Shown here in pieces: positions 25,000 to 37,195 of a stretch of DNA of 64,000 nucleotides (the first letter of the stretch is position 1; every line of letters begins with the position of its first letter). The notes beneath the pieces were generated by a model. It had not been told where the DNA came from. It saw only the letters and a program-made list of their open reading frames with translations, and searched no databases. This stretch comes from Pithys albifrons albifrons (Eukaryota; Chordata; Aves; Passeriformes; Thamnophilidae): assembly GCF_047495875.1 (NCBI RefSeq), contig NC_092470.1, positions 20,605,185 through 20,669,184 of the forward strand. Reading direction: 5' to 3'. Made by a program: the position numbers and the translations under genes.

Positions 25000-26190
25000 C
25001 TCCATCACCTTCATTGGGCTCTGCTGGAACTACTGAATTTGAAGCAATAGGCCCTTGGTTGCTGTGAATAAACATTTTGAAAGGGTTACTTTTTGGATCA
25101 CTCCAATCCCAGAGGATTTGTGGCTGGGAAATGGATTGGATCTCTTGTGACTTTTCTCCTCTGGATGTTTGGCCCTTTGGCTCCAGAAAGAAAGAATTCC
25201 ACCTGAAGTTGCCCCAGAAATGTCTGTTTCCTTTTGCTGCTGTGCCTCCACTGTGGAAACTTTGGCTTTGATGAAGGATGTTGCAGGTGCCCTTCTCATG
25301 GAGGGCTTTATCCCCCTCCATAGAAAGTACTCAAAGCCTTCTGACAGTTCCAGGGAAGGAGGAAAATGTGGCTTTTATGTTAAAAACTTGTTGGTAAATA
25401 CCTTGTGTGTCCTGTGCAGTGCAGCCTGTGCTGTCCCCCTTCCTCTGATCACAGGATTGTGGCTGCAGAAATGTCTGTCCTGTTCCTGAGGGAATGCCCA
25501 GTTTGGGGGACTCCTGGGACAGGTGGGCAGCTGCATTTTGGAATCCTGATCAAGCTCAGGTATCGATTGTCTCGTTGCTCTGTTGCTATTCCAGCTCTTT
25601 ACAGACCAGTCAATGCCAGGAGTGCTGGTTTGTGCTTTTTAAAGTGAAGATGATTGGATTTTATGCTGCAGAAATTGCACACAGAACCTTCAGTAGTAAT
25701 CTGTTCATGAAAACAAATGCCTTGCTTAAAAGCAGATTTTTTTTTTGCTAGGGAGGAGGAATGAGGAGGAGAAAGGAGCTTCCAAAGGGTGCTCAGTTCT
25801 GTAATTTTGCTCCATGCCATCAAAGCCATTCTGAACGTGGAGGCACTGCCATAAAATGTGGCTATTTCAAAGCAAATTAAGAGCTTTGGGGCTACAAGAA
25901 AAACTCCAAGGTATTAAACCTTTGAGAATATATGGGGTTGAAGATGTGGCCAGGAGATGTCAGTTTTATCTGGCCTTGTTCTGGTCACCCAGATTTTCAG
26001 TGGCAGCCAGAACCACATTAAACCAGGTAAGAGTTTGTTATTATTGTCCCAGTGCTGTGCCACAAACCTTTGGGTTGTCAGCTCTTCTGCCTGTTCTGTG
26101 AGGCTCCTGCAGCTGTGCTGATCCAGGAGTTTGTCAGCAGTTTGCTTCATCTTGTTCTCCTTTGGGATTAGGGCTGGCTGTGGGTGTGCC
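25000..26190. other. Intron 1 unique sequence, nothing recognised
   Basis: The stretch between the 37-bp and 21-bp arrays shows no recognisable element. Frames up to about 120 codons exist but have no family resemblance I can name. Confidence 0.45.
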
Positions 26191-26541
26191 TGTTGGGGCG
26201 TGCCCGTGGCGTGTTGGGGCGTGCCCGTGGCGTGTTGGGGCGTGCCCGTGGCGTGTTGGGGCGTGCCCGGGGCGTGTTGGGGCGTGCCCGGGGCGTGCCC
26301 GTGGCGTGCCCGGGGCGTGCCCGTGGCGTGTTGGGGCGTGCCCGTGGCGTGTTGGGGCGTGCCCGGGGCGTGCCCGTGGCGTGTTGGGGCGTGCCGCCCC
26401 CGTCGCGTGTGTCGTCGTGGCCCCCCCGTGGCGTGTGTCGTCGTGGCCCCCCCGTGGCGTGTGTCGTGGCCCCCCCGTGGCGTGTGTCGTGGCGCCCCCG
26501 TCGCGTGGTGTGGCGTCCCCGTCGCGTGTGTGGTGTCCCCG
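26191..26541. repeat. 21-bp CpG-rich minisatellite
   Basis: Units of TGTTGGGGCGTGCCCGTGGC plus G (21 bp) run to about 26395, with some shortened GGGGCGTGCCCG units. They then change into a related repeat of GTGTCGTCGTGGCCCCCCCG type (about 26400-26540). CpG is unusually dense for an intron. Confidence 0.94.
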
Positions 26542-27317
26542 GGCAAACACTGGAGGGACAGTGGAGTGCTCTGTGAGCTTTGTGTTGAGGGCCAGGGCAG
26601 AGCAGGAGGCAGCACAGGGTGGGTGTTGTGGGCTTGTCTGGGACACGTGAAACACAGAAATGAAAAGCCAGTCTACAATTAGACCAGAGGTCAACCTAAG
26701 CTTGACCTTCGTGTCTATAGGAGATGATATACAGGAGATTTATATAGGAAGTGGCATGATAATTAATGGCCAAGGAAGAGGAGCCTTTTGAAGCCATTGC
26801 TTGGTAAGAACAGAGCCCTGGGCTGGGCAGCAGAGCAGAGACTCCGTGGGCATGTGGGAGTTTGTTTAGCACTGGGGATGGAGAGCAGGGAGCAGTTCCC
26901 TGCAGGTGCCACACTGGGCTGAGCTGAACACACATGGACAAATGTGGGGGAGTTGTGCCCCCTCCTGCTCCTGCCAGCCCTGCCTGGGCTGAGGGAAACT
27001 CCACTGCCACCTTCCATCCCACAGGGACATCTGACAGTGGGAGGGGAAGGGGCAGTGTCAGTCCTGCCCTGCCTCGGGGCTGGCACACCCCCAGCAGCTG
27101 TTCCTTAGCAAACTGAGCAGCATCCCTGGCTCTCTGTGGGTGTTTTCTCCCCGTGCCCTGTTTATCCTGAGTGCTTTTCCCCCAGTTTCCAGCCCTGATA
27201 GGATTTGTCATGCTAAATTCTTCAGAGTTCAGTGGGACTCTCCTGTGAACTTTTCATGGTGTTACTTTCAGTTTGACACCTCCTCCCTCCCTTGATCCTG
27301 ACCATACATAGATCATT
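26542..27317. other. Intron 1 unique sequence, nothing recognised
   Basis: No repeat or gene is recognised between the 21-bp array and the next CR1 remnant. Confidence 0.45.
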
Positions 27318-27725
27318 TGGTAATTCTGGTTGGAAGGGACCGTGGGAAATCTCCAGTCCCAGTTCCTGCTTGAAGCAGGATCAGCTCTGAGGTCAGAACA
27401 GGTTACTCAGGACTTCACCCAGTTTGGTGTGTGAAACCTCCAAGGATGGAGGTGGCACCACCTCTGTGGGCGACCTCTTCCACTGCTCAGCTGTTCCCAT
27501 GGTGAAAACAGGGTTGGTTTGGGGTGTTGTTCATATCCCTCCTGAACCTCTTGTTTCAGTTGTGCCTTTGTCTCACGTCCTTCTGCTCTGTGTGAAGGTC
27601 GTGGCTCTGTTTCCTGGGTGGCCTTTCCACACTGGAAGGTGCCATGGGCTTCCTCCAAAGCCTCCTCTTCTCCAGGCTGAATTAGCCCTGTCCCCTCAGC
27701 CTCTCGCTGCACCTCTCATCTTTGG
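27318..27725 (-). mobile_element. Old CR1 LINE fragment
   Basis: On the minus strand a CR1-like order is visible: CTCCTCTTCTCCAGGCTGAA near 27660-27680 (complement of the FSLEKRR region), then a diverged body and a tail ending at GGTCCCTTCCAACCAGAATT. Divergence from the other copies is clearly higher, so this is an older subfamily. Confidence 0.75.
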
Positions 27726-27987
27726 CAATGAGATACCAGCAGCTTGCTTGGGAATGGGATTTGGGCAGCTGATTCCATGCCATGATGGAGTTCTTGAGGA
27801 GTTTTTACTCCTGAGGGTTTGTGTTAGTGGAGATGGATTTGAAAATCCTTCACACCCTCAGCAATGTGCAAAAGTAGTTCTGAAACTGTCCACTGATATC
27901 AGTGAAAAAGGTGGAAATGGCTTCAGAAAATTAAATTTCATAAGCAGTGTGAGGGGAGAAGGTGACAGGCAGGAGATGGCTGTCACC

Positions 27988-28842
27988 AGGATGGGTGACC
28001 CCAGGAGGCTCCTGGATTGGATGGGTGACCCCAGGAGGCTCCTGGATTGGATGGCATGACACAGGATGGGTGACACCAGGAGGCTCTGTAGGATTGGATG
28101 GCATGACACAGGATGGGTGACACCAGGAGGCTCTGTAGGATTGGATGGCATGACACAGGATGGGTGACCCCAGGAGGCTCCTGGATTGGATGGGTGACCC
28201 CAGGAGGCTCCTGGATTGGATGGCATGACACAGGATGGGTGACACCAGGAGGCTCTGTAGGATTGGATGGCATGACACAGGATGGGTGACACCAGGAGGC
28301 TCTGTAGGATTGGATGGCATGACACAGGATGGGTGACACCAGGAGGCTCCTGGATTGGATGGGTGACCCCAGGAGGCTCCTGGATTGGATGGCATGACAC
28401 AGGATGGGTGACACCAGGAGGCTCTGTAGGATTGGATGGCATGACACAGGATGGGTGACACCAGGAGGCTCCTGGATTGGATGGGTGACACCAGGATGGG
28501 TGACCCCAGGATGGGTGACACCACGAGGCTCCTGGATTGGATGGGTGACACCAGGATGGGTGACCCCAGGAGGCTCCTGGATTGGATGGGTGACCCCAGG
28601 ATGGGTGACCCCAGGATGGATGACCCCAGGAGGCTCCTGGATTGGATGGGTGACCCCAGGATGGGTGACCCCAGGATGGATGACCCCAGGAGGCTCCTGG
28701 ATTGGATGGCATGACACAGGATGGGTGACACCAGGATGAGTGACACCAGGAGGCTCTGTAGGATTGGATGGCATGACACAGGATGGGTGACCCCAGGATG
28801 GGTGACCCCAGGATGGTGACCCCAGGAGGCTCTGTAGGATTC
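27988..28842. repeat. 30/47-bp minisatellite
   Basis: The array mixes ATGGGTGACCCCAGGAGGCT-based 30-bp units with longer ones carrying GGATGGCATGACACAGGATG. In the second half many short ATGGGTGACCCCAGG modules occur without the CTCCTGGATTGG part. The unit order is irregular, suggesting repeated local duplication. The long minus-strand frames are artefacts. Confidence 0.95.
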
Positions 28843-30606
28843 CTGTCCAGTTTGAAGCCTGGGATACCGAGCTCTCCTGCTCTTTCCTCCCCTCCCATTA
28901 AACACCTGGTTATAAAGCAAATGCAGAACTGAGCTCAGCCTCCTCCTTGCTTGGTTGCAGCACCTGAAGATGCATCTTTGTTGTCACAGCCATTGGAGTG
29001 TGCAAACATGTGATAAATGTTCTCAGAAGTTTGTGTTGGGCAGGAATTCAGGGTAACCTTTGGGCAGAGCTGAGATTAGAGGCCTGGTTTTTGTAAACCA
29101 GGTTTATCCTTGGTAAAACCCAGTTCTCTATTCTAGTCTTGATCGTTGGAAGGGCATCTCACCTTGTTTGTGTGGTGGCAGTGGGTGAATTTCACTGTCC
29201 AGCCACGTGGAGAAATCTCCTGTCCCTTGAAGGGGGTCAGTTGGATGAAGATCCTTCAGTGTTGGAACTTCTTGTTTACCTTCATTTAATGCCTTCTGCA
29301 AGATGTTCCCCCTGCCCTCAGACTTTATAAGCTGCTCTGTTCAGCTTTTCAACTGAAAAATGTTTCATTAACATGCAAAGTAGAATATAGGATGGTTTGC
29401 TGGGCTGTTCAGCATAAGTGCAGCTCTCTATTATTATTATTTTTTTAAAGCAGAAGCCAAATACAGTCGGGATGGTGTGTTTGGTTCAGGTAAAATCTGA
29501 TCTGAACTGAAGTGTGCTGTAAAAAGTTGTGGGGATGAGAATGTTTTCTGACATCCATTCCTCGTGTTGTTTCTCGAGTCTCTCTCGACAAAATGATCTC
29601 ACTCCTGTGCAGATGTTGGATCTTGTTTCCCTGGTGCAAAATAAGAGTCTTTGGAACGGCCCAAGTATTTGTGCAGATTTCCAGCTCATTGGGAAAGCTG
29701 TTGGAGGCAGCTCTGCTGGGGCTGGGAGAGCACCTGTAAATGTGCAGCTCCAGGGTGGAAAAGGAGGGGCAGACACCAGGCTGTTCTTTGGTGGGTTCTG
29801 TGTTGATTTATCAGCATCTCTCTGTGAATCTGCTGAGGCCACTCCATGGCAGGGCTTCAGTTCTTTAAAAATCAAGAATCAGAACTGTTGTTGGTTTGAA
29901 TTGCAAGGATTTTAGATAATATTTTTCTAAAGGGTGTACACCCAGGGCTTTATTCAGTTCAGTTCTACTCTCACCTCTTTGCTGTTCAAATTTGAGAAGT
30001 AACATTTTTATTCAAGGCTCTTGATGATGTCACTTGGGCTTCTGAAGAAATGGCTAAAAATAAACGTGTTATAAACTGATTTTTAAGAAAGTCAGAGTAG
30101 CTGTGGTGGTTCAGACCAAGGTACAGCTTCCAGAAGTGAGTGAGGAGGGAAAAGCACCACCAGGGCACAGTGTGAGAAGCAGCTGTCCCCTCCCTGCAGT
30201 GTTCTCCTGGTCTGCAGCCACTTTCTGCCCTGTCCTCTGCATCCAGTGGGGCCACAGCTGGATGAGCCAGAACGAATCTGTTTCCCAAGTGCCTGTCTGG
30301 GTTTCTCTGGAACCTTTATAGCCTTGTTTTGTGCTCAGTGTTTTGGTGGGGATTTGTGTTCTGCTCTTTGCTGCACGAGGACCCTGCTCCTTTCCTTGGA
30401 GCCTGGTTCCATCCAGCTTCATCCATGGGCCTCTACTGCAGGATGGAGGAGGCTGAACAGTTGATCCCTGGCCAGGCTCCTTGTGCTGCTCGTGGTTTTA
30501 TAGATTGCATCATATTTGTCCCCATGTCTTCTATTTTTAGGTTGGAAAGTTTTGGCTTTGGCTGTTTATTCGTTAGGGAAGTGTGGTGGAGTTGTGCCCA
30601 TCCTTT
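28843..30606. other. Intron 1 unique sequence, nothing recognised
   Basis: No named repeat or exon was recognised. Frames of 100-130 codons at 29486-29915 overlap on both strands and lack family resemblance. Confidence 0.45.
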
Positions 30607-31166
30607 GGTGGAGTCGTTGCCCCCGCCCCTTTTTGGTGGAGTCGTTGCCCCCGCCCCTTTTTGGTGGAGTCGTTGCCCCCGCCCCTTTTTGGTGGAGTCG
30701 TTGCCCCCGCCCCTTTTTGGTGGAGTCGTTGCCCCCGCCCCTTTTTGGTGGAGTCGTTGCCCCCGCCCCTTTTTGGTGGAGTCGTTGCCCCCGCCCCTTT
30801 TTGGTGGAGTCGTTGCCCCCGCCCCTTTTTGGTGGAGTCGTTGCCCCCGCCCCTTTTTGGTGGAGTCGTTGCCCCCGCCCCTTTTTGGTGGAGTCGTTGC
30901 CCCCGCCCCTTTTTGGTGGAGTCGTTGCCCCCGCCCCTTTTTGGTGGAGTCGTTGCCCCCGCCCCTTTTTGGTGGAGTCGTTGCCCCCGCCCCTTTTTGG
31001 TGGAGTCGTTGCCCCCGCCCCTTTTTGGTGGAGTCGTTGCCCCCGCCCCTTTTTGGTGGAGTCGTTGCCCCCGCCCCTTTTTGGTGGAGTCGTTGCCCCC
31101 GCCCCTTTTTGGTGGAGTCGTTGCCCCCGCCCCTTTTTGGTGGAGTCGTTGCCCCTGCCCCTTTGG
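30607..31166. repeat. 28-bp minisatellite, 20 near-identical copies with GC boxes
   Basis: Twenty units of exactly 28 bp start GGTGGAGTCGTTGCCCCCGC and continue CCCTTTTT. The first 19 are identical as far as I can read. The last has one substitution (CCCCTGCCCC) and a shorter T-run. Each normal unit contains CCCCCGCCCC, the reverse complement of an SP1/KLF GC box. As 28 is not a multiple of 3, all three frames become open over 84-bp cycles. Confidence 0.97.
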
Positions 31167-33140
31167 TGGACATTTCCACTTCTAATATGTGTATATATAT
31201 TTCTATATATGGTTTTTTTTTAAGGTGAGACTGCCCAACCCAGTGCAGTTGGAGAGCTGGGTGAAGCAGGGGTTTATAGAGCCTGCAGTGATTCCTTCTT
31301 TGCTCTCTGTTCCCTTCCTGATGATTTCTCGCACTGATTTGTGTGTTTGCTGCTCAGCCCGTGTTTCCAGCTGGGTGTTTATTCTGGGTCCAGGAGTTGC
31401 CCAGGATGGCAAAGGTCACCCCGAGCCCCTCTCAGTGTGTGGGCAGCTCGGCCTGGCTGCTCTTCTGCCTCTCCCACAGCCATCCCTTGGTGGAACTGCA
31501 GCATCCCTGAGCTCTCCCACCTCCCCTCCATCCTCCCACCAGTCCCAGCAGCAGCACCTTGGCCGTCCTGCTGCTCCCCTGCTTGTCTGGGCTGTCAAGG
31601 AACAGGTTAAGCTGCCCATGCCAGCCCAGAGCTCCAGCACGGCCCTCCCCTATTGTTTGCTCTTGGTTGGTAACACAAGAACTTTGAATAGCAACTAAGG
31701 AGCCGTGGCCCGGGTTTGTTTTCTTTAAGAAGTGGTTCCTGCTGCAAGAACACCGGTGTGTGCAGCCTGGGTTTGCAGATTGCCTCTGACCTGGGGGATT
31801 CTGTTGTTTTTAAACACACGGAGGACTCGGAGGCGGTGCCAGGCTGTGTTAAGGGGAAGCAGAGATGTGTTGGGACTTGTTTCCTCTCTTCAGTTCACTA
31901 GAAAACCTCTGTCAAATGTCTTTGTTTTTCACAGAGTTTGATAAAGGGCTTGAGTAAATAGTTGATTGGCTGCATTGACTCCCTGGGCCCACACGGGACT
32001 GATCTCTCGATTCATTTTTATTTTCCCCCCAATATTATTGTTTGTAGCAGAGGAGCTGAGCAATGTTGGGAAGCAAAACAACACTCCCAACATCCATCCC
32101 TGGAGTGGAAGCTCTGTGTTGTTACCCAGTGAGTGTATCAGGAGGCACAAAGGTGAAGACTCTTCATACTAAACCCAGAAAATGCTTTATGTTGTTGTCA
32201 GACCCTAAACAATCCCCCAGCCCTGAGCCTTTGGCCTGTGAAGGTAAAAGGGACAGGCAGAGTATAAATTAATGAACATGTGAGAGTCATTCAAAGGACA
32301 TTAATGAGCTGCCAAAGGCTTGTGTATATGCAAATTCCTATTCAGGGTGGGATTTGGATGAGTGCATTAATGAGGTGGGGCAAGAGTTTGGGCAGTAAGG
32401 ATGAAAGGGAGCAGTGACTGGAGCAGCTTCCTCCCTGTGCCTGGAGAGTGGGCTGGGAACTGGGGGGAGACAGGCTTGGAAAAGGGAGGGAGTGCTGTCT
32501 GTGCAGTCAGTGCTGCAGGAACACCTCACCTCTGCTGGGCTCCCTGCTCAGGATTGCCAGGGAAGTCTGAGCTTTGCCAGCAGAGTTCTCTTGGGCAGCT
32601 CTCTCAGTCCTGGCTGTTCTTGTGGCTGAAGCCAAGTGAAATCAGTATCATTCTTGGAGTTTCCTTGCAATGGTTTTCATGCATTTTAAATCATAGGTGT
32701 GGCTGAAACTTGGCTTATAAACCCCCTCATTCCATCAAGCAGTTTGTTTCCATGCAGGGCAGGGGTTATTGTGGGAATAGTGAACTGGAGTCAGTGAGAA
32801 AAATGGTGTCTGAAGGATGAGGTAGTGGGAGAGGCTCGGGGTGTCAGGTTGATGGCACTGGGAGAAGAAATATCCCCTTCCCACTGAGCAAGTGTCCCAG
32901 TGTGTGTCCTCAGCACGTGCCAGAGGGACTGGGGGATGTTTCTGTAGGCCCTGTCTGTGCTCTGTGTATGTGGGCCAGGAAAATATTGCATAGGGAATAT
33001 ATATATATATATATATATAGCTTTCTAACTCACTGCATGCTTGAGCCTATAGGTAACACTGCAGCTAATACATAGAAAAATGCAGTTTTGTGGCCTGGAC
33101 AAGCTCTGGGAGATGGAAGGACAGGGCAGCCTGAGTTCTG
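31167..33140. other. Intron 1 unique sequence with a short TA microsatellite
   Basis: This is mostly unrecognised unique sequence. A (TA)n tract of about 22 bp is at 32998-33019. No exon is supported. Confidence 0.5.
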
Positions 33141-34042
33141 GGGGTTTGGAGCAGCTTTGATCAGCAATAGGCCAAGGGGGCACGATGGGCTCAAGCTCTG
33201 CCAGGGGAAATTGAAGTGGGAGAGCAGAAAAAAATCCTTTGCAGAGAGAGTGCTCAGGGATTGGAATGGGCTGCCCAGAGAGGGGGTGGATTCCCCATCC
33301 CTGGAGGTTTTTCAGCTGAGCTTGGCCGTGGCACTGAGTGCCATGATCTGGTAAAGGGGCTGGAGTTGGACCAAGGGTTGGACTTGATGATCTCAGAGGT
33401 CTTTTCCAACCCAATCCATTCTGTGATTCTGTGATAATGCTGGTGAGGGGACTGGAGCACAAGTGCTGTGGGGAGAGACTGAGGGAGCTGGGGGTGTTCA
33501 GCCTGGAGAAGAGGAGGCTCAGGGCAGAGCTCATCACTCTCTACAACTCCCTGACAGGAGGTTGTAGCCAGGTGGGGGTTGGTCTCTTCTCCCATACAAC
33601 TGTCAGTAAGACAAGAGCACATGACCTTAAGCTCTGCCAGGGGAGGTTTAGGTTGGATATTAGAAAGAAATTCTTTGCAGAGAGAGTGCTCAGGGATTGG
33701 AATGGGCTGCCCAGAGAGGGGGTGGATTCCCCATCCCTGGAGGTTTTTCAGCTGAGTTTGGCCGTGGCACTGAGTGCCATGATCTGGTAAAGGGACTGGA
33801 GTTGGCCCAAGGGTTGGACTTGATGATCTCAGAGGTCTTTTCCAACCCAGTCCAGTCTGTGATTCTATGGATGTGGCACTGAGTGAGAATCCACCATGTC
33901 TTGATCCAATCCCACTGTGATCACCAGCCCAGGGCACTCCGTGCCCTGGGCTGGTGATCACAGTAGGGTTGGATCAAGGGTTGGACTTGATGATCTGGGA
34001 GGTCTTTTCCAACCCAATCCATTCTATGATTCTGTGATTCTA
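33141..34042 (+). mobile_element. CR1 LINE pair with palindromic tail
   Basis: Two plus-strand CR1 3' pieces lie head to tail. The first (33165-33440) has the [20 protein letters not shown] ORF2 end, a UTR and the ending ATTCTGTGATTCTGTGA. The second (33441-33860) carries a fuller ORF2 C-terminus (frame 33431-33790: [30 protein letters not shown]). Its tail continues with GTGAGAATCCACCATGTC, then the ~80-bp palindrome (33897-33977) and a second UTR copy ending ATTCTATGATTCTGTGATTC. Confidence 0.92.
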
Positions 34043-35931
34043 AGCACTAAAACTTTACTATTAATTAGCTGCAAATGAGAGGACACTTCAGAATATGAGA
34101 TTACACAGTCAAATACATCCAAACCATCAACTTTCCCCCCCCCCCCCCATTTGTCCTATTTTCTGGGATGCAGCACAGGAGACAGATGACATCATCACTG
34201 ACTGTTATTCTGGTATCTCCAACAGTTTTAATTAAGAATCATATTAAATGTGGATCCTGACTAGAACAGCAGGGTGACACCAGTACATAATTGAATCTCA
34301 TTTCCCTGAAAAGTAACCAATCCCTGGGCTGATGCCCCAAGAGAGGGAAAACTGGAATTAGCAGCTCACAACTCTCACTTAAAAAAAAAAAAAGTAAAAT
34401 TTACAGGGAAACATTAATGTTTTCTTTCAGACTTTGAAGCAAAATTCCCTTTTGAGAGATGTGGTGCCAGGGTTGGTGAACTGGCTGTAACCCAGGGCCA
34501 GCAGCAAAGAACAACACTGGGGAGGGGGCAAGGGAGGAAGGGAGGGAGAACAGGAAAATCAGGAGACAAGATAAAACATCAGGTATGAGAAATAATAATT
34601 TATCATTCAGAGAAAGCCTTTTCCAAAAGAAATAATTCTGCTGATAACAAATACCCACGAAATACACTGGTCAAATATCCCATTCCCTTCTAATACTGGT
34701 CCACTGAGAATAATAATTTAATACTACTAACAATTAGTCTTAATTGCTATCACAGAAATAAGAGATGGAGCCAAAAATTCCCACTGTGTCAATAAACTGA
34801 AAAAAAACATTCTATCAAGCAGAGTAGCATCTGCAGAGTCCTTTAAAAAAAAACCCAAAAAATAAAGACAAGAAAAAGGAAAAGCTGATCATTCTGCATT
34901 TATTTCATAAGGTCTTCAACCCATGTATAGGAATTATGTCAGGAAGCCAAAGCACACAGTTCTTTTTAAGCAGTCATAGAGCAGAAAGTCATCAAAATGA
35001 ATTAAAAGTTTAAACAATATTAAGATATTTTCTTTATGCATTCCATTTTTTACTATATTTCACCAAAGAATCTGCACATCTGAAATGTTTTTCCAGCATG
35101 CAGTGGGTGTAAGGAGAATTAGTACCCTTTTATATGTTACAGAACAGGGTTTTGGGCTCCAGCCCCAGGAAACAGCATTCCCATGTTTGCAGCACTCTGG
35201 AATTCTTTATTCCCAGGATAGCACAGAATATGCTGTTGGAAGGGACCCACAGTGAGCACTGAGGGAACCCTGAACCCTGCACAGGACCAGCCCCAAGAGT
35301 CCCACCACGAGCCTGAGAGAATTAACATTTTAAATCCCATATTGAGGTAGGTCAGTTTTAAAACATGTTTCATTATGAATCAGTAGCTGGAGGAACAGAA
35401 CTGCAGTGCTGGCAGTGCAGCCAGAGGTGGAAATGCTGGCACTGAGAGGTGCCTGTCCCATCAAACCCTCCCTGTGCAGGGAGAGCTCAGCCCCCTGAGC
35501 TCCCACGGAGAGCTCAGCCCCGTTCCCAGCCAGGCAGATTCAGGATCCTGGGTCAGGCAGGGAATGGGACACGGATCACTCCTCTGCCTGCTGCTCCCAG
35601 CACTCCTGAACCAGTGGGACTGTCAGGAATCACAGGAATTCCATCCCAAGCAACAGCACAGGCTGGAAGGAGAACAGCAGGCACAGCCTGAATGCCAATC
35701 CCGGGCACAGAGAGAGGGAAAGGAGGAAGTGCAGCCCCTCCTGCCTCCCAACCCTCTGGCTTCTCCCACTGTGTCCAAATGCAAGAAGATGACAGAATAA
35801 CAGGGGAGGAAGCAGATCTTCCTGCTTTTCTTCAGCATTCAGTGAGGATAAAGAAAACAGTTTGGAATGACATGTGCAGCCAGAGGCACAGTGGGAGGAT
35901 GCACCTCAGGCATGGCCTGAACTCCTGACAA
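34043..35931. other. Intron 1 unique sequence, AT-rich
   Basis: The stretch is AT-rich with a C homopolymer (about 34134-34149) and a short A-run at about 34381. No recognisable gene or repeat family. Confidence 0.5.
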
Positions 35932-36574
35932 ATCATAGAATGGATTGGCTTGGAAAAGACCTCCGAGATCAGCAAGTCCAACCCTTGATCCAACCCCACT
36001 GTGATCACCAGCCCAGGGCACTCAGTGCCCTGGGCTGGTGATCACAGTGGGGTTGGATCAAGACATGGTGGATTCTCACTCCGTGCCCTGGGCTGGTGAT
36101 CACAGTGGGATTGGATCAAGACATGGTGGATTCTCACTCAGTGCCACATCCACAGAATCACAGACTGGATTGGGTTGGAAAAGACCTCTGAGATCATCAA
36201 GTCCAACCCTTGGTCCAACTCCAGTCCCTTTACCAGATCATGGCACTCAGTGCCACGGCCAAGCTCAGCTGAAAAACCTCCAGGGATGGGGAATCCACCC
36301 CCTCTCTGGGCAGCCCATTCCAATCCCTGAGCACTCTCTCTGTAAAGAATTTCTTTCTGCTCTCCCACTTCAATTTCCCCTGGCAGAGCTTGAGCCCATC
36401 GTGCCCTCTTGTCCTATTGCTGAGTGCCTGGGAGAAGAGACCAACCCCCACCTGGCCAGAACTTCCCTTCAGGCAGTTCCAGACAGTGCTGAGGTCACCT
36501 CTGAGCCTCCTCTTCTCCAGGCTGAACACCCCCAGCTCCCTCAGCCTCTCCCCACAGCACTTGTGCTCCTGTCC
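35932..36574 (-). mobile_element. CR1 LINE 3' end with palindromic tail
   Basis: Minus-strand CR1: the ORF2 C-terminus at 36230-36529 ([20 protein letters not shown], then the RKKFF signature), a UTR at about 36150-36230, a spacer with TGGCACTGAGTGAGAATCCA (partly doubled), the palindrome near 35985-36062 and an outer UTR copy beginning ATCATAGAATGGATTGGCTT. Confidence 0.92.
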
Positions 36575-37195
36575 CTCTTAACTAACTCTTCAGCACTGGG
36601 TGGTAACTTATGGCATGTGGGGAATAAATCTCTTTGCAAGAAATAAAGATTTTTTCTTTTAAATCTAGGAGGAAAACCTGCATCTATTATGGCAATAATT
36701 TGTTTTAATCCAGCAGTGCTTGAGTAACACAGAGGAATAGTCAGTAATGCCCGTTGGTGCTGTAGGGATTTAAAGAACTGATGCAAGCAAAGACAAACCC
36801 TGGGTGAGGAATGTGGGCCTTGCTGCTGAGAGGCTGGAGCTGCTCCTGGGAGCTGCCTCTCTGTGCAGGCACATTCCCTGAATTCCAGGTGCCTTCTTCT
36901 CCAGCTTTCCCTCAAAGGTGACTCACAAAAGCTCCATGTGCTCCATGCAGGTATTTGAGATACTCAGGAAGTAACTCGGGGTCTTTCTCTGGTGTTCTGC
37001 TGAGAAAGGGTGGCTGAAAGGTTCTCATTTTACAGATTCTCTGTGTGCAAATCCCAAATCAGAGGGTTTGTTACAATTTATTTCGTGTTAATTGTATGTT
37101 TTAAAGCATTTTTTTTAAACCATTAAGGGAGGGGGAAATAAATGTGTGTTTGTGGCTTCCAGAAGTGGAAACTTCTTGGTCCTGTCCTTTTTTTT

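Noticed and set aside
30329..31228. A 299-codon frame with a WWSRCPRPFLVESLPPPLFG-type repeat
   Set aside because: The 28-bp period makes all three frames cycle through each other, and all are equally open. This is a minisatellite artefact.
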